Source: Cephalotus follicularis
Lineage: Eukaryota; Streptophyta; Magnoliopsida; Oxalidales; Cephalotaceae
DNA length: 64,000 nucleotides
Reading direction: 5' to 3'
NCBI GenBank assembly: GCA_001972305.1
Contig: BDDD01000119.1
Span: 264,698 to 328,697, forward strand
Part shown: positions 34,836 to 46,863 of the stretch, piece by piece
How positions within the stretch are numbered: position 1 is the first letter of the stretch
Layout of the letters: each line of letters opens with the position of its first letter
Position numbers and translations under genes: made by a program
Notes under the pieces: model-generated
What the model was told of the DNA's origin: nothing
What the model saw: only the letters and a program-made list of their open reading frames with translations
The model's database searches: none

Positions 34836-36487
34836 GTTATATAGGTACAAGTGGGTAGTTTTTCAAAAACTTAGCCATTTGTATTTTTTTGCTTGTTTTT
34901 CTGGCTTGTTTTTAATGCATTTGATAACTCACCCACCCTGCCCCCTAACTGTTAGAAATAAAAAAAGACTAGTTTTAAGGTTGTTTTTGGAAAGCAGATT
35001 TTCTATAGCACTTGGTGTTGCTTTCTCTACAGCATCAAGTCCTGCACTGTTCGATGAAGATTTAAAAAAAAAAAAAGTAATTAAAACTCTAATCTAACGG
35101 TACAGCACTTGGTGCTGCAGAAGATCCTGGTTCTTATTTTTGATATTCACTGTGCAACCAACTGCTATAAATACTCTCCCATTTTCATTCTTCTCCTCAC
35201 AATTCATTCTTGCAATTCTCTTCCATCACTCTCTGCTCTCTCAACTTTCTCCAACTCTCTCCAACTCTCTTAGTCTTTCTTACTCTTTAATTTGAGTAAA
35301 AGTTAATTTTTATTTTGCCAATTATACATTCAAATCAATATGACAAACAACAAATCTCAAGGTCCAAGCTCACACTCGATCACATGATAACTCCGAAATA
35401 AGAAGGCAACGTATGCACGGGTTGTTTACTGCTTGGGACTGTACCTTTTTTTCACTGGAGGAAATACCGTCAATGATGCCACATCTGGCATATGATGATG
35501 ACTTTACACAGTCTCCTGATGGTATATATAGAATTTAGCCCATTCAAGAACGTTGGACATGTAGAACACTCTTTCAACCAAGAAGAAGATCATGAAACAC
35601 CATCCGATACAACAGTATCGAAAAATCAAGCCTCACAACATATGCAACAACCTGAAGCAATAGTTATGCTGTCTAGAGCCGATAAGCGGAAAGTGTAACG
35701 CCCCAAACCCAAGGGTCAACTCTCAAGGTTTGACGTGCTACTAACAGTATCATTCATTACCAGTATCCACCAGAAAAAAATTTAAAACATTAAACAATAT
35801 AATAATGCATGCGGAACAGTCTAATAAAATGTCACTTATGTGGATAAAAACCCCATTTATACAATATTGATCACAATCATGCTCTGCCACAAACCGGCAG
35901 GTCATAAAATAATATTTCACGTCTTCTCTAAATTCTTGGGTCGTCGGACTGCAATAGCAGGGAGGAGACTCACTCTGGGCTTCAATCTTCAACTTGCTGC
36001 GATGCTCCACATGTACCTGACCCATTAGATTACAATGCAATGGGTCAGCGACCACTGGTCGTGTAGAAACTACAACCTACTCATGCATGGAGATGCAGAT
36101 ACGGCAAGTATATGCGATGCAAGTAAGAGATGCAATAATAACAGTGCAGTTTGTCCGATAAGCAGTCACTATTAGTAAGGTCCATTCAGTATACAATTCA
36201 GTGTAACAGCCATTCAGTCACTAACAGTCATTCAGTAAATCCTTCCTCGGCATCCCCTACTAAAGGAGGAGCGATAACGTACTCCAGACGTTAAGTTAGA
36301 GGAGCCGGGACGGGAATAGACATTTCATTTTAGGCAGACTAGTTCCTCGGGTTCCTTGGCCTTAGGAAGAGCAATATACGCACTTTAGGCGTTAAAGTCA
36401 TAGGAGAGGAACATGAACAATAATTATACATTAACCGTGACAGTCATTTGGTAACAATAACAGTAATAAAAACGATAACAGTCAATG

Positions 36488-36663
36488 TGGCTCATCTCTG
36501 TCGGTGATCAGTTGGCTAATCTCACTTGGTGATCCGACAGCTCATCTCGGTCGGTGATCCATTGGGCTATCTCGGTGATCCTCCAGGCTCATCTCAAAGA
36601 TAGCCTTACAAACTCATCTCGGTCGGTGATCCTGTAGGCTCATCTCAGTTGGTGATCCGGTAC
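36488..36663. repeat. ~25-bp minisatellite inside the X1 LTR
   Basis: About seven degenerate copies of CTCATCTCGGTCGGTGATCC. X2 and X3 have a different repeat unit (GGTTCACCTGC-CGGAATTC) at the same place in the LTR. Confidence 0.85.
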
Positions 36664-36919
36664 AATACAGTACATTACATTAACATTCACTAAAATTACA
36701 CCACATTAACAGTATATTAACACTATATTAACATTTCCTTAGGAGGTATGCCTTTATTACCCTATGCTTTATCACATTATATTACTCTACACTTATCATC
36801 CATTTATACTAATATAATTCCCTTTTCATCACCCATTTCACTGCACTTATCACCCATTTCTACTGCACCTATCATTATTATAATCCCTTCACTGTAGCAT
36901 CATTTCATTTCCTTATATC

Positions 36920-37640
36920 ACTAGGGCATGCAGGACAATACATGCTTGGGAAGCATGCATCAGGTGAGCTCGGGCGCACGACCAAAGGAGAACTTAGCAT
37001 GGCAGAGGAGAGCTCGGCACTTCACAATGCATGGTGCACATGGCAAAGGAGATCCTACGGTGCTATATGGCAGGGGAAGAGCTCAATGCCTGTATGGTAG
37101 CTCCACTGATGCGTCCTCGGCACGTGCATGGCACCTCGGTGATTCACTGTAAAGAGCTTGGATGCGTTCATTGGAGAGCTCTGATGTGTCGCATGACATG
37201 CACGAGAGACATGCACTGGGCGCATGCGGTGAAGAGCTCGGACGCATGCATGGGGACAGTGGTGCACTACACTGGCGCGTCCTCGGCGTGTTTCCTCGGA
37301 CGCATGCTTGCTTGAATGGCTATGGCGCATCCCTGGTGCATGCAGGGCAGGTCACATGTTCGGCGCATGGAGGCATGCATGGCACTTTGGCATCCTCGGC
37401 TCCATGGCAGTGGAAGGCCATGGTCGGCACCTCGACGCATATAGTTCCTCGGCACGCATGGTACCTCGGTGCGCATGGTATGCAGAGGATGGATGCCTAT
37501 GATGAGAGGGGCTCGGCGTGTTGCCTGGTTGGCACGCATGGGACACACACACTCTATGGGGCTCGGCACATGACGAGCTTGGCAGCATGGCGAGCTCGGG
37601 CATGTGGCGATAACATGTTGAGTGTATGGTATGCGTGCTA
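36920..37640. repeat. GC-rich RY-motif/CTCGG module of the X1 LTR
   Basis: Sequence built from degenerate copies of CTCGGC, GCATGCATGG and GAGCTCGG. Nine CATGCA/TGCATG (RY) sites occur between 36,926 and 37,380. Homologous modules are at 41,095-42,590 (X2) and 53,150-54,120 (X3). Long open frames here are composition effects, not genes. Confidence 0.8.
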
Positions 37641-38416
37641 TGCGTCATGCGTTATATAGACAATAATAACATTTGTCTAATTCCCTACCCATTAATTGCA
37701 GAGGACCCATTTCTCAGTCTTTCTAACTTATTCTAACCAGAGAAATCACACCATAATAACCTTCACAAATAGTGCACGTAAAGAGTAAGGCACTGAGTAG
37801 GTAGAAGAACCTACCTCAATCCGACGGGATTGCTGCATAATTTCCTTTGCTCAGCTCCACTTCTTCAATTGCTCATTCCTCCATCGATTCCTATTCCTTT
37901 GCTCACTGGACCATAGTCTCCTTGTCTCTTTTACTCCCTATTCATCAACAGTCCATCCCATACTCACTACCTCTCTATTTATAGCTACCAGTGGAATTCT
38001 CTAGAATTCTCTGGAGCCATCTTGTCGTTTCTTTACTGAATTGGGCTGAGGAGGTGTTGAAGTGGTTGGCCCAACTTCTCTTTTTCTTTTAATAAATCCA
38101 TTTAGCCCAAGTCATTCATTTCTCTTATTTCATCATGATTTGGCCCAAAGCCCTAGGGCCCAATGCCATTCCTTCATTAATCTAATTCCAGTCCAATACA
38201 TCTTAAGTCCAAATATCAATATTAATACTGTTTAAACCCAGTTTCTCTTTTTAACAATTCGGCCCGACATTCGGCCTAGTCCAAAAGTTATTTCTTTTAT
38301 ATTATAAAATTTCGGGTGTTACAGAAAGTATTTATGGTGTGGGAATACATGTAGATACAACAATTCCGAAAAACCAATGCGGAGAGAACTAGGCAATGCC
38401 AAATGCATACCCAAAT

Positions 38417-38544
38417 CATGACATGTGTCATGATTCCCATCAATCGGTTAAATTGATATCATCAATGACAATATTATATATCTTATATCATCGTTAATGA
38501 TATTACATTTTAATCGCAGGATGGAAATCATGACACATGTCATT
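38417..38544. repeat. Foldback sequence (128 bp)
   Basis: Outer arms 38417-38440 and 38521-38544 pair at 22 of 24 positions; the inner sequence also pairs partly (GATATCATCAATGA against TCGTTAATGATAT). It could be a small MITE or a hairpin transcript. Confidence 0.7.
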
Positions 38545-38807
38545 ATCTGTACGTGTATTGGATACTGCTCAGTCATCTCCGCATTAAAGAGGAGCTCAAT
38601 CCCAGTTAATGAGTGCTACAATGAGTCGATATTGACAACAACATTTCAGAATACAAAATCGGAGTCACTCTGATGTTCTCCATTCGATTGGCCCGAATTC
38701 GAATAGTCCTTATTTTATTTGAGGTGTGTAAGCATATGTGTTTCTTACACTCTTGTAGTTTGCCTTTTTAAAATGTATACAATATTGCGTGACACATGCA
38801 GAGATGG

Positions 38808-38860
38808 ATCCACATGGAGGCAGGGGGGAACCTGCCCCCATGGAATTTAAAAAATATATA
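38808..38860 (+). other. Possible hAT-type terminal motif
   Basis: CAGAGATGGATCCACATGG followed by a GGGGGGAACCTGCCCCC palindrome resembles ends of some plant hAT elements. No partner end found. Confidence 0.25.
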
Positions 38861-39232
38861 TTGTACGTATACTATTTGAAAAGTGTAGTTAATTTGTTCC
38901 TTGAAATGATCATTGATTTTGGAAAAATATGAAATTATTGGTAACGTATTACTACCAACTTAATTTTAAGAGGAAATAATTTGATGGCGTAAGTCCTGTA
39001 ACGCACCCCACATTTTTTTTTCTTAATTATTTTATTTTTACTCAATTAAAATATAGCATGTCTTTCAACTTACATAACATAATGGTCTCTAAATTTTGTG
39101 CATTATCATTTTGCAATTATGTGATTCTGTCGCGGTAAACGATAAAGCGATATGTTTTATCTGTGTTCGATTATTAAAAAAAACAATTTTTTTATAGTAT
39201 CAACTTATCATCTTTAATTAAACTTTGTATAT

Positions 39233-40194
39233 TGATATGGGGAAAAATTAAGTTAAATGAAATACAACACGTGTCCTCATCCAAGCACTACCAGGTGTCC
39301 CAGTGATTCAACAGTTGATGAAACAGAAACCAAGGAAGTCTGTTAGTCAAGAAAGCAACAATATTAGGACTCCTCATCGGCATAAGTGCCGAGGACACAC
39401 CAAGTGGTTACAGTACAAAGGTCATCCTCCTCGGCATAAGTGCCGAGGACCAGTCCAATAATTGCCATGCAAAGTTTATCCTCCTCGGCGTCGGGTCCGA
39501 GGACACCCACTGAAGCACATTACCAAGGGCCTTCCTCGGTAACATAACAGGAGACCACTCTCCCCACTGCAAGTCCATGGACTTTGAAGACTTTGAAGCC
39601 AAGGACTGACTGTCTCATTAGCCTTACAGCCGCTCCTCTTCTCGGCAGATTACTGACAGAAGGTCTCCTCCTCATTTACGGAATGAGGCCATGGAGTTAG
39701 CCTAAATTCTAGGGATCCTTATCTTCCAAATGTATAAGATAAGGATAACTATCAGCAAATATAGAAGATAAGATAGGGATGACCATCAACAAGGAAATGA
39801 GATAATTAAGGAGACGATAAAGGAAAGAAGAGATAATTCAGGTGGAGATAAGGGAAATCCCGATATCCTCAGAATTTCCTTAGGGGACAGTCATCACCTC
39901 CAAATTTCATGCTCTATCAGTTACAAAACACCACTATAAATACAAGTTCAACAGACTGAACAAAGGTCAGTAATTTTTACATTCAAGAGAACCTTATTTC
40001 ATCTGCACCTTGTCTAACTTGAGCGTCGGAGTGTCCCCGGGAGAACAACCTCCTGGACCTTCCACCATTTCTGTTACTTTGTGCAGGTGTCCGAGATCAA
40101 AGTCTTCCTCAAGGCATCTGCGACTAGCGTTTCTCTTAACAAATAAAAGTCCTCCACGCAGGATACTGTTGAGAGAAGGATCTTTGTATCAACA
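39233..40194 (+). repeat. 5' LTR of element B
   Basis: 962 bp, TGATATGG to CAACA. It has three inverted-repeat hairpins (39374-39395, 39428-39449, 39482-39503), a TATA-like ACTATAAATAC near 39933 and the Tat block ACTTGAGCGTCGGAGTGTCC. It differs from the 3' LTR at 21 positions. Confidence 0.96.
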
Positions 40195-40195
40195 G

Positions 40196-40214
40196 TTGGC
40201 GCCGTCTGTGGGAA
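40196..40214 (+). other. Primer-binding site of element B
   Basis: TTGGCGCCGTCTGTGGGAA, one base after the 5' LTR. Confidence 0.8.
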
Positions 40215-40239
40215 GCGCAACAAAAAGTCATCAACAACC

Positions 40240-40781
40240 ATGCCTCCGAGGAAGAATAACCTGGTTGAAGCCACGGGTAGCCAGCGATAGGAGGTCATAG
40301 CTCCTCCACCAGAAGCCGTTCAAGAAGTGGCTCAACAACAAGCTCCCGTTACAGGGGAGCAGCTCAATCAATTTCTACAAGGATTGGAGCGTGTCACTGA
40401 TCGGCTGGTCACAACTCTAGCCAACCAACAACAGCAAGTAGGGCCTGCTCAGGAAGTGGCCCGAGGAGTTTCTGGCCCTCATAGGCCAGAGGTGGAGACA
40501 AGGCACCCCCGAGGTACCAGGTGAAACCCGCCAAGGGGATATGAACTTCCCCTTAGGCGGTCAGGGGACAACAATCCCCTGGGAAGGAGGCCTGAGATCA
40601 ATGCATCTCAGAGAGCTGAGTCCTCGACTGCCAGAGATCACCCCAACGATCCCAGGAGAGTGCATCCTCAGCACCAGCCCATGGACGTGGATCCTCGGCA
40701 GGAGGCTAGGGGAGTAGAGGAGGCACAAGTACGCTCCAATGCTCCGCACAGAGCTGGCACGGCCCGAGGGAGCAGGTTCAA
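40240..40781 (+). pseudogene. gag: Element B gag, N-terminal part
   Basis: Starts MPPRKN as in element A. It has stops at 40288 and 40522. It encodes a Gln/Arg-rich, low-complexity N-terminal region with no recognisable domain. The frame is cut at 40781 by X2 and resumes in the same frame at 48168 when one copy of the target duplication is discounted. Confidence 0.85.
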
Positions 40782-43291
40782 TGTAACACCCCAAACCCCA
40801 AGGGTTGACCCCCAAGGTTTGACGCGCTACTAACAGTATCATTCATTATCCAATATTCAGCGGAAATTAAAAACTTTCACCCATTGGGTTCACCTGCTCA
40901 ACGAAATTCTCCCCAGTTGGACTCACCAGCCTGGAATCATCCTTAAACTTCCTTTATGTAACACTATAATTTTCTTAACATTTACCTTTTACTGTACTTA
41001 TCATTATTCTATACTTGTCCTAACTGCACTTATCATCCATAAATAATACAATAGTCATTCATAAATCACTTTACGCGCTAAACCACGTTATGAGGCATGC
41101 TAGGACGTGTACAGGCACTTCTTCGAGCGCTATGTTCTTATACCAAGGAGGATTTAGCCACTTTCATTTCATGCATGCAGAGGGCCATTCATTGCGACTC
41201 AGTGGAGAGCTCGTTTAACAGGGAAGAGCACAGCCCTGCATGCAATGAACAATGGATTGCATGGCACATGGTGGGCGTCCTCGGGCATTCATGGTAGTGA
41301 GCTCAACAGTGGCAGAGGAGACTCTCATGGCAGTGCATGCTCCTCGGATGCATGGATGGAGATACGCATCCTCGGCGCATGCATGGCGGGGCACATCCTT
41401 AACGCATGGGTGGTAGAAGAGATCCCAGCACCATGGCAGAGAAGGGCTTGTCGCCTTTGTATGCTCGGACACGTAACATTGGATTCCCTGGAGCATGTGT
41501 GAATTGAGCTCGTGCGCTAGATGGCAAGCTCAGTACTTGCCGGGCTTGCGCTGGACACTTGCCTGGAGCTCGGCATGCTGGTGCATCACAGAGATTAGCG
41601 TAAGGGAGCTCGGGCATATGAGTTGCATTACGTAGAGGGCATGCACAGCGCAATGGTACAGGCGGAGGATGCATGCCCTAGAGAGCTCGCCATTATAATG
41701 AAACTTCGGGCGTCATTGAAGGAAGAGCTTGGCATCACATGCTTGGCTTCACAGGGATGGTGTTCGGGTATAAGAGCACCGCGGGAATGGAGCTCGTCAC
41801 TGTGGGAGTGATGCTCTATTTCGTAGGAGTGATACTCTGTATTTCAGCACCTCGGCACCATGGAAGGGGGCACCTCAGCGCCATGGCTTCTCGGCAGGTG
41901 GACTCCTCAGACACTTTGCCTCCTCGACACATGCTTCCCCGGCATATGCCACCTCAGCATATACCAGTGAAAGGCCATGGTTGGTGCCATTGCAGAAGAG
42001 AGCTGAGCTCCTCTGCCATGGATGCTCGGCACTTGTGCTTGGGTAATGGCGCATCCTCGAACACTTGTCCTCGGACTCATGACAGAGAAAGGTCCTGGTT
42101 GGCTCCCCGGCATCTCGGCGTATGGTAAAGGGTAATGGATGGGGGCCTACGTCACATGCAGAGGAAGCATGCGTGGAAGTTAGATACCATGGCTTTGCAT
42201 GCTCAAATATAAGGCAGTGGAGAGCTCATCACACTGGCGTGTCCTCGGCGCATGCATGGTGGGATGCATGCTCGACGCATGGAACAGTGAAACGCCATGG
42301 TTGGGTCCTCGGGCACATGAATCCTCGGCACTATAGGGACCTCGACACCTCTGGCGTATACAAGACACACCTCGAACGTGCGCCAGTGGAGGTCAAGGTT
42401 AGCAACTCGGATGCCATGACAGTGAACAGGACACATGCAGAGGAGAGCCATGGTTGGCATCTCACTACTCGGTGCACATACAATGGAGAGAGCATAGTGC
42501 ACACAATGGAGCATGCCTGGATACAAGGCATTGAAGGCTTATGATGCACTACTCGGTACCTAACGTTACCCTGTGAGAAGTACAGTGCACAATACTGTAT
42601 GTTCGGAGCCTAGAGTTACTCACTAAAATCAGTATATTATATACGACATTTCATAAATCCTAGTACATCATTAATTCAGAAGAGCTAGAGTACACATTTC
42701 CTTAGCTCTAGAAATAATACACTTATAGAGGAAGAACACTGAGTAGGAAGTAGATCCTACCTGGATCAGACGAGGTTACAGCGCTCCCTACACTGGTTCC
42801 TCCTTTGCCATCATTGATTCTTCTTCTTAGCTCATTCACTTCACTGTGGCAAGTGGCTTCTCTTTGTCTCTTTCACTCACCAAAAGCTCAGCAGCCTCTA
42901 AAACACCATATTCTCCTTTTTATAGCTGGTGAAGAAGGTTCAAAAAATTCGAAGACAATTCCAGCACATTTCCTTTATATTTTGGGCTGCTCATATTTAG
43001 TCCAACACTCTCATCCTCCTCTTAATGAATTTCGGCACAAGCATTATTTAAGCCCATATTTCTTTTCTTCTCCCTTAATTCTAATTCTAGCCCAACAATA
43101 CATTAAGCCCAATTACTTCTTCTTAAAAATTGATCCAATATACCTTTACATCTTTCTTTACCAATTTGACCCAATAACCTAAATAGTACAATTCAACCCA
43201 TTGGCCATTATTTCTTTATTTATCCTAATTTGGTCCAAATATCACAGGGCCCGTTTCCATTCTTTAATATTATAAAATTTCGGGTATTACA
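40782..43291 (-). repeat. X2 3' LTR (2.51 kb, internal deletion)
   Basis: Bounded by TGTAACACCCC and GGGTATTACA. It lacks the ~790-bp repeat region that the other LTR has at 46,957-47,750 but keeps the GC-rich RY module (about 41,095-42,590). Confidence 0.88.
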
Positions 43292-43307
43292 ATCCTCTCC
43301 CCTTAAA
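43292..43307 (-). other. X2 polypurine tract
   Basis: Minus strand TTTAAGGGGAGAGGAT directly before the 3' LTR, after GGGACGAGATTCC, as is typical of plant chromoviruses. Confidence 0.85.
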
Positions 43308-43950
43308 GGAATCTCGTCCCAACATTCTAGGGTCAAAACGGGTGAGGATACATTGCCTTAGGTCATTTCTACGCTTCCGTTGCGCTCATACACTTCCATG
43401 GCATCACCGTAACATTAACGCTATACTAGTATCATGTTAATTCATCATTCTGGTGATCGTCTAGAAGCTAACTAAATACATATACTGTAACGCATCAGCA
43501 TATACAGATAGTTAGCCACGCACACCATCTAGACATACGATTCAGTAACAGTACAATCCTTGGCCATACGCTTTATAACAGTACATTCTTCAATCATTCG
43601 TCTCATATGCATGGCCATTCGGCCCATAACCATACGATTCACAACAATTCCGTCATTTTCCATCACCATTTCATTAATACAATACATTAAATTCATTCAC
43701 TGATTCTGGAAGATGTGGATTCGCTACCGATTCATTCCCAAAATTCCATCAATTTCGCCCACCGTTTCCATTATCACACTTCTGTTTCACACCCCGATAT
43801 CGAATCGGAGGCTAATAGGGAATTCCTCGTCCTTCCTAATCTCCCATTGTACTTCCCAGTTTTCTTATGCGGTAGTCCGCATAGCTTCTCTGCTCTATTT
43901 CGCATCAATAACAACCTTTTTCTTAATTATTTAGCCCTTTTCCATAGTTT

Positions 43951-46030
43951 TCAACGCCAACTTTGGTCCCGAAAGACTCTGTTTCCCCACTTTGAACTAA
44001 CAAAATGGGGTTCTTTCAAACTGATCATCACTGTGGGGATGGAAAACAGTGTTGGAACACCGTCGAGTCCAAGACTTGCTTGTAATTTCCTCAGAATTGA
44101 GATGCAAAAAGGAGGGTCCCCGTCAGACACCACGTGGATCGACACTTCATGAAGCCTTACATTCTCTTCAATGTACAAGGCTGTTATCCCTTCAAGAGAG
44201 TAGATAGTTCTGATCGCAAGGAGAAGAGCACTTTTAGAGAAGCGATCAACAATTATTCATGTAACATTCAGGTTGATCGCTGTTCTTGGTAAACCAAGAC
44301 GCTTCCCATTGTACTGCTCCGATACACTTTACCTCCCAGGGTAGGCGTCGTTACCGTAAGTTGAGGGGCAAGGCAAGCCCGTGGTAACGGTGCCTGCTGT
44401 TTATTTATATCATTATGAGTTTCAGATCCCAGTACACCTTGATAATCGCCGGATGCACCGAAAACATGGAGGGTGAGAGTATGACAACAACTCATTCCTC
44501 AATTCTTTAAAGAATACAAATTTTGCCTCGGGATCTTATTAATTCGTCACCAGGAATCCAGAAATACATTTCCATTCACCTTGATCATTTATTGTAGCCT
44601 TAAGCAGCATTCCATCCGTACATTGAGTTTCCCAATAACATTGGCGTATCTGTATACGAGAAGTCGTCAAGCAGGCTAACAGGCGACTTAATACGTCTGC
44701 CACAACATTATCTTGCCTGGATGGTACTAGGTTCATAATTATAGTCATTGGGTAACTTCGTGAGGCGTATATGGCCACGTCTCTATCCTTGCATCAAGAC
44801 ACAACTCAAGCCACTGCCTGATGCATCACTGTACACCACAAAACCTTCACTGCCTTTCGACAAAGCCAAGATAGGTGCAGAAGTCAAATGATGTTTGAGC
44901 TCTTGGAAGCTCCGTTCACATTGTCCATTCCATTCAAAAGCTACATTCTTCTGCGTCAATCGAGTCAGAGGAGTAGCTGTGCGCGAGCATCTTCCAACAA
45001 AATGACAGTAGCATCCTACCACGCCAAGGAAGCTTCCTCACGTTATTGGGCATGTATGCAAGACAATGGTCAGGATTACATCATGCACAGAAGGGGAAGC
45101 TCGTAGTTTCCAGGGGAAACCTTGGCGCTGCACGCTCGGACATTACCAGAGGAGAGTCATACACGGCACCTCGGTTACAGGGTAGTGGTGTCTTGGGCGT
45201 ATAACGATGGCTCCTCGGTGTTATTAGTGGAGCTCAGAATGGGGAGCTTGATACTGTCATATGCAGAGGAGAGCCATGTGTGGTACCATAGACGCATCGG
45301 CCCTCGGACCTCCGTCACATTTGTTAGTCGTTTTCAGGCTTTAGCCGTTTCAATCTTTAGAGGATCCTCTAGACCCTCCGGCATTGGATATGATATGTCC
45401 TAGAAAGGCTACTTCTGACAACCAGAGCTTTCATTTATTGAAATTGGCATATAACTGGTGATCTATAGGAGTTTACAATGCCAAGTGTAGATGTTCTCTA
45501 GGCTCTTCCATTATCTTCGAGCACACCAGGATATCATCAATAAGGATTGCAATAAAGCAATCAAGATATGGACTGCACACTTGATTCATTAAACTCATAA
45601 ATGTAGTAGGGCATTGGTCACCCCGAACGTCATTACTACAATTTGTATAATGTCCATATCGTGATCTAAAAAAACCTCATAATATCTTCCTTTCAGTCTC
45701 TGAGCTGATGACATCCGGCTTTCAGATTCGGCTTAGAGAATACCGTTGATCCCTTCAGTTAATCAAATAACACATCGATATGCGGCAGCGAATATTTATT
45801 CTTAACAGTCACTTTATTGAGCTGCCAATAATCGGGGACTATTCGCAACGATCCGTCCTTCTTTTAACAATCAAGACCGGTGGTTCACATGGAGAAACAC
45901 TCGGTCAGGTGAAACATTTATCGAGTAACTCCAGCAATTTCACATTTAATTCCTTCAATTTAGGGGGAGCCATTCGATGGGGAGCTCTCGATATAGGTGC
46001 TGTTCCGGTATCAAGTCTGTAGAAACTCTA
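43951..46030 (-). pseudogene. pol: X2 pol remnants (RT, RNase H, integrase pieces)
   Basis: On the minus strand, about 46,030-45,780 resembles the RT N-terminus (GTAPISRAPHRMAP), 45,760-45,400 the RT core (FGVTNALLHLM, then ILIDDILVCSK, the YIDD-type box), 45,022-44,783 the RT/RNase H border (LTRLTQKNVAFEWN, VVYSDASGSG), 44,778-44,540 RNase H (NVVADVLSRL) and 44,178-43,951 a bit of integrase core (YIEENVRLH, VVSDGDPPF). There are many stops and frameshifts. Gag is nearly absent, and a GC-rich module separates RT from RNase H. It cannot be autonomous. Confidence 0.8.
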
Positions 46031-46847
46031 CATCTCTATCAGGTAGTAGAGGCATTAGTTTCCTGGATCACGTTCGAGTAATCATTAATTACCGGGTCAG
46101 CCTCTAATTTAGGTACTCATCTGTTACTGTCCATAACATGTGCCAGGCAAGTATCACAACTTTGCCTTATGAGCCTATGAGTCTTCATAGTGGACATCAT
46201 TTGGTTTGGTTAGCATTCCAAGGCTGGAACGGAGACTGTTCTGGCACATCAAAGGTCACACCTTCCTGTCTCAATCCTTGCACGCATTACGTGCAATAGC
46301 CCATCATTCAATAATCATTCCGTGACCGTGCAATCCGAAATCATTCAATTCGTTTATTCACAATCCATTCAATAACAGTCCATTCAATCGTAATCCATAC
46401 ATTCTTAGTCCATTCAGTCTCATTCCACTATCTTAGCATTCTATCGGGAACCTAGAAGCTGACTAAGTATATATATGTCATCCCATACCAACATATACAT
46501 AAATAGTTAACATCTAGTGGTTGACTAAATATATATATGTCGTCCCATACCCGTATATATACAAGTAGTTAACCGCATCCCTTTTTAATCAGTCATTTAT
46601 CCATTTCATACGTCATGGACCTTGCTACCATTTCTTGGGTAACATTCACCTCTTCTGCATCTCTCAGAATTCGAGTACGTCCATTCGACGTCTCGGTTCT
46701 AGCCCCTCGTGCAGTTCTATTTCGACGACTGTCTAATTTCACCTTTTGTATAACTTCAAAGGGGTTAATATCCACTCCTTTTTTCGCATGCAGTAACTTT
46801 ATAAGCCAAGGACTCCTTACTGGGGTATCCAGAATAGGAGAACCTCG

Positions 46848-46859
46848 GCTCTGATACCA
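46848..46859 (-). other. X2 primer-binding site (initiator tRNA-Met)
   Basis: Minus strand TGGTATCAGAGC, the exact plant tRNA-iMet primer site, four bases after the 5' LTR. It fixes the orientation of X2, and by homology of X1 and X3. Confidence 0.93.
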
Positions 46860-46863
46860 AAAC

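Larger units (their letters stand above)
35694..38323 (-). mobile_element. X1: solo LTR of a chromovirus-type Ty3/gypsy element (2.63 kb)
   Basis: Starts TGTAACGCCCC and ends GGGTGTTACA, with a perfect 5-bp target duplication GAAAG (35689-35693 and 38324-38328). It is homologous along its length to the LTRs of X2 and X3. Orientation is taken from X2, whose primer site and polypurine tract show it reads on the minus strand. No internal sequence is present, so it arose by LTR-LTR recombination. Confidence 0.92.
35160..38800 (+). pseudogene. Unrecognised decayed gene, split by a solo LTR
   Basis: A promoter-like start is visible: GCTATAAATAC at about 35164-35174, a CT-rich leader and an ATG at 35340 (MTNNKSQGPSSHS, then a stop). 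Codon-like fragments continue (for example MHGLFTAWD near 35415 and EDHETPSDTT near 35590) up to 35693, and resume after the solo LTR at 38324. The frames do not join into one protein. I do not recognise the family; a decayed transposon gene is possible. Confidence 0.35.

Noticed and set aside
36928..37659. Overlapping open frames on both strands in the GC-rich part of the X1 LTR (up to 165 codons)
   Set aside because: They follow the local GC-rich repeat composition, have no domain, and lie in LTR sequence shared with X2 and X3 where frames are not conserved.
41097..42549. Many open frames at 41.1-42.5 kb
   Set aside because: Same LTR module in X2; alternating frames on both strands without conserved protein sequence.
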